Shown here one piece after another: positions 24,829 to 31,895 of a stretch of 43,678 bases of DNA (positions are counted from its first letter, which is position 1; every line of letters starts with the position of its first letter). Position numbers and translations under genes: made by a program. The stretch lies in the NCBI RefSeq assembly GCF_900009135.1, contig NZ_LT797688.1:1-43678 (forward strand), in the 5' to 3' direction. The stretch is from Planktothrix sp. PCC 11201. Its GTDB lineage: Bacteria; Cyanobacteriota; Cyanobacteriia; Cyanobacteriales; Microcoleaceae. Under the pieces are notes generated by a model that had not been told where the DNA came from, did no database searches, and saw only the letters and a list, made by a program, of their open reading frames with translations.

Positions 24829-26649
24829 TTAAGTTTCATACAGGACAAAACTTTCAGGTATCAAGATCAACTCTGAAGTATCAGTTAAAATTTCAGGTGA
24901 ATTTGATCCCGAACCTAGCCATTTTTGATCATTGGAATCTAAGCGTTTATGCCAAGTTTTACCCCTCAAATCAGGACTATAGGAAACCGGATTTTTACTA
25001 TAATTAATCAGACAAAAAACTTGATTGTCTTCAAACCAACGTCGGAAGTATAATAATTTATTCTCCTCAATAGTGTTAACTTCTTGATGGGTGCGATCGC
25101 GTAATTTTAAAGCCGAAATATTCCGCCTTAATCGGATTAAAGTTTGATATAATTTCCATAATATTTGATGTTTCCCTTCCCGTTTTAATTGCCAATTTAA
25201 CTTGCATTGTTCAAACGTTTCTCGACTTTGAGGATCGGGGGCTTCCCCCTCCAGATGAAATGCTTCAAAATCTGCTTTTCGTCCTTTCCGTACCGCTTCA
25301 ATTAAATCCCGATCTGAGTGACTAATAAAATATTGAAAAGGTGCGGGTTCCCCATATTCTTCCCCCATAAATAATAGGGGAATATAGGGCGATAATAACA
25401 CCGTCGCGGCGGCCAACTTCAGAGCATCATAGGAGACTAAAGCTGTTAACCTTTCCCCTAATAAACGATTACCAATTTGGTCATGATTTTGACTAAAAAC
25501 CAAAAAATGATCGGGAGGACAATCTGCGGCTGACTGTCCATGTAAACGTTTACGGTTAGGGGAATAATCCCAGGTATAAATAAACCCTTCTCGGTAGGAT
25601 TTTGCTAACTGTTCGCAGCGACCATAATCTTGATAATACCCAATATTTTCACCCGTTAATATAGTATGAATAGCATGGTGAAAATCATCACACCACTGCA
25701 CATCTAAACCATAGCCTCCTACGGCTTTTGAACGGATTAATTTAGCATCGTTTAAATCCGTTTCTGCCATTAAATAAAACTTCCGCCCTTGCTGTTGAGA
25801 AAGTTGATTGACGTGCTCGGCTAATTCCTGTAAAATGTGTTTAGCACCCAGATCAAAAATATTATCCGCAGCATCTAATCTTAAGGCATCAATATGAAAC
25901 TCCCTTAACCAATAGAGAGCATTTTCAATAATAAAATTCCTGACTCCCTGACAATAAGCTTGGTCATAATTAATCGCTGAACCCCAAGGAGTTCGATAGA
26001 AGTCGGTAAAATAGGGGCTGAATTGTCCGATATAATTTCCTTCTGGGCCAAAGTGATTATAAACCACATCTAAAATCACCGCCATGCCCTGTTGATGGCA
26101 AGCATTGACTAACTGTTTTAACCCTTCTACTCCCCCATAGGAATTTTGAGGGGCATAGAGATAGGTGCCATCATAACCCCAATTGCGCTCGCCCGGAAAC
26201 TGACCAATAGGCATTAATTCAATGGCATTAATTCCTAATTCTAATAACTCCGAAATGCGGGGAATAATTGCGGTAAATGTGCCCTCTGTTGTAAACGTGC
26301 CAACGTGCATTTCATAAACAATTAATTCATCTAAGGAAATACTTTTCCAGTCCTGATCCTGCCAAATAAAACAACTTTGATCAATCACTTCTGAGGCTTG
26401 GTGAACTCCTTCCGGTTGAGAATAGGAAGCGGGATCAGGATGGGTAACATTGCCATCTAATTCATAAAAATAACGACTACCTGGAGGAATATTATCTACC
26501 CTCTTACTCCAGTATCCTTGTTTATCAGGTTCTAAATCAATTAACCGTTCTTCCCGGGATAGAATCTTAACAGCAACCCGTTTACGCAAGGGCGACCACA
26601 CTTTGAATTCACAGCAATTGTTGCCTAAATAATTTGCACCGATTTTCAT
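24829..26649 (-). CDS. treZ: Malto-oligosyltrehalose trehalohydrolase
   Basis: A 606-residue GH13_10 enzyme that releases free trehalose from the ends made by TreY. It has an N-terminal CBM48-like domain (EFKVWSPLRKRVAVKIL; PGSRYFYELDG), then ELHVGTF-like YEMHVGTFTTEG, DVVYNHFGPEGNY, nucleophile Asp in IDALRLDAADNIFD, Glu in YLMAETDLND and FSQNHDQIGNRLLGERL. All catalytic motifs are present and the length is normal. An EamA transporter gene lies 18 nt upstream on the same strand, probably in one operon. Confidence 0.95.
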   Translation of the reverse strand: MKIGANYLGNNCCEFKVWSPLRKRVAVKILSREERLIDLEPDKQGYWSKRVDNIPPGSRYFYELDGNVTHPDPASYSQPEGVHQASEVIDQSCFIWQDQDWKSISLDELIVYEMHVGTFTTEGTFTAIIPRISELLELGINAIELMPIGQFPGERNWGYDGTYLYAPQNSYGGVEGLKQLVNACHQQGMAVILDVVYNHFGPEGNYIGQFSPYFTDFYRTPWGSAINYDQAYCQGVRNFIIENALYWLREFHIDALRLDAADNIFDLGAKHILQELAEHVNQLSQQQGRKFYLMAETDLNDAKLIRSKAVGGYGLDVQWCDDFHHAIHTILTGENIGYYQDYGRCEQLAKSYREGFIYTWDYSPNRKRLHGQSAADCPPDHFLVFSQNHDQIGNRLLGERLTALVSYDALKLAAATVLLSPYIPLLFMGEEYGEPAPFQYFISHSDRDLIEAVRKGRKADFEAFHLEGEAPDPQSRETFEQCKLNWQLKREGKHQILWKLYQTLIRLRRNISALKLRDRTHQEVNTIEENKLLYFRRWFEDNQVFCLINYSKNPVSYSPDLRGKTWHKRLDSNDQKWLGSGSNSPEILTDTSELILIPESFVLYET

Positions 26650-26667
26650 GGGAAATTTTGGGGTAAA

Positions 26668-27771
26668 TTACAGTTTAGGATGTAGAGATGGGTTTGGGCT
26701 TGTCTCCACTTCGTGAATTTCTACGGGTATTTCTAGGGAATTTACCTCGGCGGGTTGTAATAAATTGGTTTCTGTTTGAGAGGGGGTAAAATCCTGAAAA
26801 CCTTTGATTTTAAACTTTCCGGCTAAAACTTCCCGTTGATTCACTAAATAGATACTCACTAATGTCAAACAAACACCCAATGATTGTAACGGACTGAGAA
26901 CTTCTTGTAAAAAGAAATTTCCAAATAAGAGGGCAAAAACCGGGGTGAGAAAGGTCAGAGAACTCAAGCTAGTCAGGCTTCCACTAGATGCAAAATAGAA
27001 AAATAATCCGTAGGATATGGCACTACCAAATACGGTAGAATAGCCCATGGCCGCCCAACCGGAAAGATCAATATTTTGCCATTGTTGAGTTTCCGAAATA
27101 GCTGATAACCCGAATAGGGGTAAACCCCCAATAATCATGTGCCATCCCGTTCCCACCACCGGATCAGCATAGCGACAAACCCACCGCACTAATACCGTTC
27201 CCACGGCCATGGATAGGGCAGCTAATAACATTAATAATTGCCCACTATTAAACAGTTGAGAAATATCAATAGAAGTGGTTAATAATTCCGAATTAAGTAA
27301 CCCTAAAATCCAATCATCGGGTAAACCAATAAAACTAATTCCAATAATCCCAATAGCCAACCCTAACCAGCCCCAAAATCCAATGGTTTCTTGAAATAAC
27401 CATAGGGATAAAATTGCCACGGCTAGGGGTTGGGAGTCGATCATCACCGATCCTAACCCGGCCCCAGTTCTCATTAACCCTTGGGCTAAAAATCCTTGAA
27501 ATAGGGTGGCGTCCACTAACCCAAATATTGAGATCCAGAGCCAGGCTTGCCAGCCTTTGGGTTGGGGACGTCCCGACAATATCCCCGCCAATATTACCAA
27601 AACCCCTGCGGGAACTAACCGGACTCCCGCCATAAAAAACGGTGTGGTTTGGGGGAGAAGTCCCTTCATCGCCACCATCGCCGTCCCCCAAAAGAAGAAG
27701 GGGGCAATTAACAATAATGGTTGAAAGGGTAATTTTGCTGGGGTTTGGGGTTGCTGCATTCGCTTCTCCAT
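26668..27771 (-). CDS. EamA/DMT-superfamily permease
   Basis: A 367-residue polytopic protein with about ten hydrophobic segments in two EamA repeats (LIAPFFFWGTAMVAMKGLLP start; a second repeat around LLMLLAALSMAVGTVLVRWV). The C-terminal 60 residues are hydrophilic and Glu/Pro-rich. The first ATG (27771) lacks a good ribosome-binding site; the ATG at 27759 has GGAG six bases before it and may be the true start. It precedes treZ by 18 nt in the same orientation. Family members export metabolites or amino acids; export of sugars is only a guess from context. Confidence 0.87.
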   Translation of the reverse strand: MEKRMQQPQTPAKLPFQPLLLIAPFFFWGTAMVAMKGLLPQTTPFFMAGVRLVPAGVLVILAGILSGRPQPKGWQAWLWISIFGLVDATLFQGFLAQGLMRTGAGLGSVMIDSQPLAVAILSLWLFQETIGFWGWLGLAIGIIGISFIGLPDDWILGLLNSELLTTSIDISQLFNSGQLLMLLAALSMAVGTVLVRWVCRYADPVVGTGWHMIIGGLPLFGLSAISETQQWQNIDLSGWAAMGYSTVFGSAISYGLFFYFASSGSLTSLSSLTFLTPVFALLFGNFFLQEVLSPLQSLGVCLTLVSIYLVNQREVLAGKFKIKGFQDFTPSQTETNLLQPAEVNSLEIPVEIHEVETSPNPSLHPKL

Positions 27772-27860
27772 TGGGGTTGAGTGAGGAGGGATGAAAATTA
27801 TGTACTTTTATTAAGCCGTTTATATCATATTATTAACCTAATACAGTTCTGTCATTACCC

Positions 27861-28679
27861 ATGATTTGGCCATTTAAACCGAGCTACCGCAAACAAATCG
27901 CCCGCATAGAAATTAATGGAGCCATTGGGTCAGAGACCCGCAAACGGGTGTTAGAAGACCTAAAAACCGTGGAAGAACGGAAATTTCCCGCCCTATTATT
28001 GAGAATTGATAGCCCCGGGGGAACCGTTGGCGACTCCCAAGAAATTTATAGCGCCCTGAAACGGTTACAGAAAAAAGTCAAAATTGTGGCGAGTTTTGGG
28101 AATATTTCTGCCTCCGGGGGTGTGTATATTGGCATGGGAGCCGAACATATTGTGGCTAACCCCGGTACAATTACCGGAAGTATTGGAGTAATTTTAAGAG
28201 GTAATAATATAGAGCGCTTATTAGAAAAAGTAGGTGTATCTTTTAAGGTGATTAAATCGGGGCCCTATAAAGATATTTTGTCTTTTGATCGAGAATTAAC
28301 TGAACCCGAACAACATATTTTACAGGAATTAATTGATACCAGTTATCAACAATTTGTACAAACCGTGGCTGAGTCTCGGAACTTGAGTCATGACACCGTG
28401 AGAACTTTCGCTGACGGTCGAATTTTTACCGGACAACAAGCGGTAGAATTGGGCATAGTAGACCGTTTAGGAACGGAAGAAGATGCCCGGTGTTGGGCGG
28501 CGGAATTAGTTAAACTTGATCCCAAGAAAACCGAGTGTTTCACCTTTGAAAAACCCAAACCTTTTCTAAGTAGATTAACCGGGAGTAATTTAGCCCCTAA
28601 TAGCATTATTGCGGCTAACCGTTGGTTAGAATTTGAGTTATCTACCAGTGGTTTACCCCTGTGGATGTATCGACCATAA
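27861..28679 (+). CDS. sppA: Signal peptide peptidase SppA-like S49 serine protease
   Basis: A 272-residue S49 peptidase of the short, single-domain type. The catalytic dyad is visible: Ser85 in NISASGGVYIGMG and Lys137 in SGPYKDI, 52 residues apart as in Bacillus SppA. LRIDSPGGTV and GSIGVI are conserved. Unlike many relatives it lacks an N-terminal membrane anchor, so it is probably soluble or peripherally bound. It would degrade signal peptide remnants or other small peptides. Convergent with the next gene; a dispersed palindromic repeat lies between them. Confidence 0.9.
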   Translation: MIWPFKPSYRKQIARIEINGAIGSETRKRVLEDLKTVEERKFPALLLRIDSPGGTVGDSQEIYSALKRLQKKVKIVASFGNISASGGVYIGMGAEHIVANPGTITGSIGVILRGNNIERLLEKVGVSFKVIKSGPYKDILSFDRELTEPEQHILQELIDTSYQQFVQTVAESRNLSHDTVRTFADGRIFTGQQAVELGIVDRLGTEEDARCWAAELVKLDPKKTECFTFEKPKPFLSRLTGSNLAPNSIIAANRWLEFELSTSGLPLWMYRP

Positions 28680-28687
28680 TCAGTTAT

Positions 28688-28757
28688 CAGTTGTAGGGGC
28701 GGGTTCATCAAGATTTAGGTGATTAAAAAGATCTAAAAGAACCCGCCCGTACCAGTT
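28688..28757. repeat. Dispersed 70-bp palindromic repeat, copy 2
   Basis: Same element as 13281-13351: arms GTAGGGGCGGGTTC and GAACCCGCCCGTAC with one mismatch. It sits between the convergent sppA and reductase genes and is flanked by CAGTTATCAGT words. Confidence 0.78.
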
Positions 28758-28762
28758 ATCAG

Positions 28763-29305
28763 TTAATAGTTGTCAGTTATTAGTGAACAGTTTTTTAAAT
28801 CATAAGATACCTGTAGTAAGCCAGAAGGATAGGTTTTTACCTGTTTTAATTCTAGGGAAATTTCTAAATTGGGATCGGAAGTTATTAACGGAATCCCACT
28901 GCCTAAAATGATGGGGTGAATGGACAAAATTAATTCATCAATCCAACCTTGTCGGAGAAATTCATGGATTAATTGACCTCCTCCTACAATCCAAATATCT
29001 TGACCTGGAGATTGACGGAGGGATTCAATAAAGTTTTTACAATCTCCGCCAATGAATTCTACATGATTAGTTTTTGTCCCTTGATCAGATTTGGAAAAGA
29101 CAAATCCCTTTTTTTTGGGATAGGGATATTCTCCAAAGGTTAGAACTTGCTGATATGTTTTACGCCCCATTAAAACCGTATCAATTTGATCATAAAATTC
29201 CGTGTAGCCATAATCCGCATCGGTGAATAACCAATCAATTTCGCCCGTTTTTCTGGCAATATATCCATCTAAACTTGAGGCAATAAACAACCGTATTTTT
29301 CTCAT
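28763..29305 (-). CDS. RibD C-terminal/dihydrofolate-reductase-like protein
   Basis: A 180-residue protein of the YyaP/YwjB type: MRKIRLFIASSLDGYIARKT start, DTVLMGRKTYQQVLTFGEYP, IWIVGGGQLIHEFLRQGWID and ELILSIHPIILGSGIPLI. These match the reductase fold with an NADPH site (VGGGQL). Many homologues are annotated as dihydrofolate reductases, but most are not the cell's folate enzyme. The ATG at 29305 begins with the conserved motif. Confidence 0.87.
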   Translation of the reverse strand: MRKIRLFIASSLDGYIARKTGEIDWLFTDADYGYTEFYDQIDTVLMGRKTYQQVLTFGEYPYPKKKGFVFSKSDQGTKTNHVEFIGGDCKNFIESLRQSPGQDIWIVGGGQLIHEFLRQGWIDELILSIHPIILGSGIPLITSDPNLEISLELKQVKTYPSGLLQVSYDLKNCSLITDNY

Positions 29306-29431
29306 GACAATGAGTTGCTTTTATCTAGGGTTAGGTGATATGGATATTTTAGTTGAGCTTAAGAGTTCATAGGCTATTATTGATATATAAAGACTTTAAC
29401 ACTTAAAATTGTTGTGATGGTAGGGTGAATT

Positions 29432-29722
29432 ATGAAGCGTGATGAGGTTCTCAGTATTCTGGCGCAGCATCGGATGGTATTAAAAGACTTGGGAGTCAAA
29501 TTGTTAGCAATATTCGGTTCTGTAGCCAGGGATGAAGCTAGACCTGATAGTGATGTCGATATTTTAGTAGAGTTTGAGGGTTCAGTTACATTTGACCGTT
29601 ATATGGATGTAAAATTTTACCTCGAAGATTTACTAGAAACGCGGGTAGACTTGGTAAGTCAGCGATCGCTTAAACCTCTGATTCGCTCTACTGTAGAACA
29701 GGAAGCCATTTATGTCGCGTAG
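29432..29722 (+). CDS. mntA: MNT-type nucleotidyltransferase antitoxin
   Basis: A 96-residue minimal nucleotidyltransferase. The motif GSx10DxD is intact: Gly29-Ser30 and Asp41/Asp43 (LLAIFGSVARDEARPDSDVD). In characterised HEPN/MNT systems such proteins inactivate the toxin by adding AMP near its active site. The gene overlaps the HEPN gene by 11 nt, which fixes the pair. Confidence 0.92.
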   Translation: MKRDEVLSILAQHRMVLKDLGVKLLAIFGSVARDEARPDSDVDILVEFEGSVTFDRYMDVKFYLEDLLETRVDLVSQRSLKPLIRSTVEQEAIYVA

Positions 29723-30062
29723 TATTCGTCTCTATTTGGAAGATATCCTCACTTCTGGAGTCAAAGTCAAACGGTACACACAAGGAATGAGCTTTGAGGA
29801 TTTCCAAGCTGATGAGCGTACTTATGATGCGGTTGTCCGTAATTTGCAGATTATTGGAGAAGCAGTTAAAAATATTCCCCAGGAAATTCGTTTAAAGTAT
29901 TCAGAGGTTGAATGGCGAAAAATTGCCGGATTGCGTGATATTTTGGCTCACGCTTATTTTAGCATTGAAGATGAGATTGTCTGGGATATTGTGGAAACTA
30001 AAATCCCCCCATTAATAATAGTAGTAGAGCGAATTTTAGAGGTAGAGTTTGGGGATGAATAA
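29712..30062 (+). CDS. hepT: HEPN-domain ribonuclease toxin
   Basis: A 116-residue DUF86/HepT-type protein. The catalytic R-x4-H-x-Y motif is present: Arg75, His80 and Tyr82 in GLRDILAHAYF. YDAVVRNLQIIGEAVKNIP is the typical central helix. HEPN toxins cleave RNA and are silenced by the MNT partner encoded just upstream. The ATG at 29712 lies inside the end of the antitoxin gene, implying coupled translation. Confidence 0.92.
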   Translation: MSRSIRLYLEDILTSGVKVKRYTQGMSFEDFQADERTYDAVVRNLQIIGEAVKNIPQEIRLKYSEVEWRKIAGLRDILAHAYFSIEDEIVWDIVETKIPPLIIVVERILEVEFGDE

Positions 30063-30122
30063 CATTATAAAAATAGGATCTAATTTTTTTATTGATTGAT
30101 AGAAGGGAGGACACTTACACTA

Positions 30123-30205
30123 CTTCTCCCCGTTCCAATGCTCTGCATGGGAATGATTGTTTTGAGGCTCCGCCTCCTCTTAGAATGGGAGCCAGAACCC
30201 CGTTT
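30123..30205. repeat. Dispersed repeat-like element with two small hairpins
   Basis: Hairpin 1: TTCCAATGC, loop TCT, GCATGGGAA (one mismatch) at 30133-30153. Hairpin 2: GAGGC, loop TCC, GCCTC at 30164-30176. This order (GTTCC...GCATGGGAAT...GAGGCTCCGCCTC) resembles elements repeated in many filamentous cyanobacterial genomes. It lies between the convergent hepT and radical SAM genes. Confidence 0.5.
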
Positions 30206-30219
30206 AATCAAATGTATAA

Positions 30220-31356
30220 CTAAGAGCTAATTGAAAGAACCTTTGCCAGTGCAATTTGTCTCTCACAATAAGCTGGATTAACTCTATAGTTTCCTTGTTC
30301 ATCACGGAGAGCCAATGCGGGACACATCTTACATATTGACTTAGCTGAACAATTTGGATTACATCCACTGATAACTAAACTTTCCTCTGCTTGTATATTA
30401 TTAACTAACTGTTCCCAAGCATCAGGAAAAGAAAGTTTCATTAGATTGAAGCGCCGATCTCGAATGCTTGAACAGGGAGAAAGAGTAGCATCGTAGTTAA
30501 TGTAAGCACCTACTTTACCAACTCCGCAGCTAAAAACATGAGATGGATCTCTATCCTTTCCATCTTTTAAATTCCTAGAGGGAATTAGTTTTTTTTCTAG
30601 CTGAAGTCCAAATTTTTCTGCTGAGTAATATTCTTTATTTTTTAGTAAAAAATATGATAAATCATCACCATCAAGACCATTCTTAATACTGGGATCTGCC
30701 AAATATTCTAGGTTTCGATTTTCACACCAGTTATGTATCCACTCAATAGAATTCTTGGTCAGAGTAGTTATTGGGGTTTTACAAAGAAGATTAAAACCAT
30801 AGTTGTGAAGAATCTCTATATTTTGGAGTACCTGTTTAAAAGCTCGCCGTCCAGTGACTCTTTCATAACTATCTTCATCATGACCATAAATGCTAATTTC
30901 AATTCTATAAGGTGGATAACGCTTAAAGATTTCGAGTTGATCGGCGGTTAACTTTTCTAAATTAGTGTAAACAGATACAATAATACCTGCCAAGCGTAGT
31001 TTTTCATAAATGGCTGTAAAATTTGGATGGATCAGGCACTCTCCGCCTGTTAAAATGACTTGAACAACCCCCGCATCAACAAATTCATCAATAAGTTCAA
31101 AAGCCCGTTCCGATGAGAATATCGTATTTTGCGTATGTCCTACTATATAACAAAAGCGACATTTAAAGTTGCACGCTGAAAGCAACTCCCATTGGAGAGT
31201 AGCAGGTATTCTTGTTCCGGCTAAAATCCAATCAATAAAAGCTTTAAGATTTGAAAAATTCAATTTATCATCTTCAATTTTTTTTAAGTAAATACCAAAA
31301 GACTGCGATGGATCAACTGCGAAATCTACATTACCAATGTGCCGATGAACTAACAT
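30220..31356 (-). CDS. Radical SAM/SPASM peptide maturase
   Basis: A 378-residue radical SAM enzyme. The cluster-binding CX3CX2C is Cys62/Cys66/Cys69 (SACNFKCRFCY); ILTGGECLIHP supplies the SAM-binding GGE. The N-terminal about 50 residues precede the barrel and may help bind a peptide. The C-terminal SPASM-like region holds many Cys (CGVGKVGAYINYDATLSPC; CNPNCSAKSICKMC; final PAYC), enough for two auxiliary Fe-S clusters, the pattern of enzymes that modify ribosomal peptides. A GTAGGAA ribosome-binding site precedes the ATG. Upstream on the same strand lies a 57-codon gene, a likely substrate. The reaction type (crosslink, thioether, epimerisation) cannot be told by eye. Confidence 0.88.
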   Translation of the reverse strand: MLVHRHIGNVDFAVDPSQSFGIYLKKIEDDKLNFSNLKAFIDWILAGTRIPATLQWELLSACNFKCRFCYIVGHTQNTIFSSERAFELIDEFVDAGVVQVILTGGECLIHPNFTAIYEKLRLAGIIVSVYTNLEKLTADQLEIFKRYPPYRIEISIYGHDEDSYERVTGRRAFKQVLQNIEILHNYGFNLLCKTPITTLTKNSIEWIHNWCENRNLEYLADPSIKNGLDGDDLSYFLLKNKEYYSAEKFGLQLEKKLIPSRNLKDGKDRDPSHVFSCGVGKVGAYINYDATLSPCSSIRDRRFNLMKLSFPDAWEQLVNNIQAEESLVISGCNPNCSAKSICKMCPALALRDEQGNYRVNPAYCERQIALAKVLSISS

Positions 31357-31372
31357 ATATGTTTCCTACCTT

Positions 31373-31399
31373 GAGGACGCGATACTATGTCGCGTCCTC
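31373..31399 (-). promoter_or_regulatory. Hairpin between candidate precursor and maturase genes
   Basis: A perfect 10-bp stem, GAGGACGCGA / TCGCGTCCTC, with a 7-nt loop, placed 17 nt before the maturase ATG. There is no T tract on the minus strand, so it is more likely a processing or mRNA-stability element, or an attenuator, than a full terminator. Confidence 0.65.
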
Positions 31400-31476
31400 T
31401 ATTAAAGTTACTGTTTAGTAATTGGCTTTTAGGTTTTTATCACCTTTTTAGATGATTTTACGATCTTAATCGTTGC

Positions 31477-31650
31477 CTAAAATAGTGCATTTTTGGGACA
31501 TTTCATGACATTTGCTCGTTCTGTTCCTACCTCAATTTGATACCATTCGCTGTGATTATCTGCTGGATTCTCAATATATTTAGACTGAGCGATTGCACTG
31601 TTCTTTTGCTGCTCAATGGCTGGAGTCTCTGCTATTTTGCTTTGTAACAT
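31477..31650 (-). CDS. Candidate RiPP precursor peptide, 57 residues
   Basis: Short gene on the minus strand, ATG at 31650, stop TAG at 31477-31479, in a stretch that otherwise looks empty. AGGA lies eight bases before the ATG. The first about 33 residues (MLQSKIAETPAIEQQKNSAI onward) are Gln/Ser/Ala/Lys-rich like a leader; the last third contains EWYQIEVGTERANVMKCPKN with Trp36, Tyr37 and a single Cys51. The next gene downstream is a radical SAM/SPASM maturase, 120 nt away. No known precursor family (Nif11, NHLP, SCIFF, cyanobactin) is recognisable. The coding call rests on the start signal, length and position; the role is inferred. Confidence 0.65.
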   Translation of the reverse strand: MLQSKIAETPAIEQQKNSAIAQSKYIENPADNHSEWYQIEVGTERANVMKCPKNALF

Positions 31651-31895
31651 AGTAATAATCCTACTTTATGAAAGTTTGAAAGAAAGTACACTCTAGTTAA
31701 CTAGAAATTCTTTCCTTGTATTTCTCCTGATTTTAATATGCAAGTTTATTTTTGCATAGTCATAAAAGTGTCATAAAGTAGCATTTTAATAAATTTTTAC
31801 ACAACTAATTTTGTAGGAAAAAGTAGGATTTTTTTGCTAAAGTGGGAAAAAGTATGATAGAGTTGGCTGATCGTTGAATAACGCCACTTTTTTCT
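31651..31895. promoter_or_regulatory. Divergent control region between precursor and HTH-NB-ARC gene
   Basis: Three repeat structures are packed here. Inverted repeat TATGCAA (31737-31743) / TTGCATA (31752-31758). Tandem GTCATAAAAGT (31759-31769) and GTCATAAAGT (31770-31779). Direct repeats GTAGGAAAAAGTAGGAT (31813-31829) and GTGGGAAAAAGTATGAT (31842-31858), 15 of 17 identical and 29 nt apart. Both flanking genes start outward from this region, so these are candidate operators. Confidence 0.55.
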
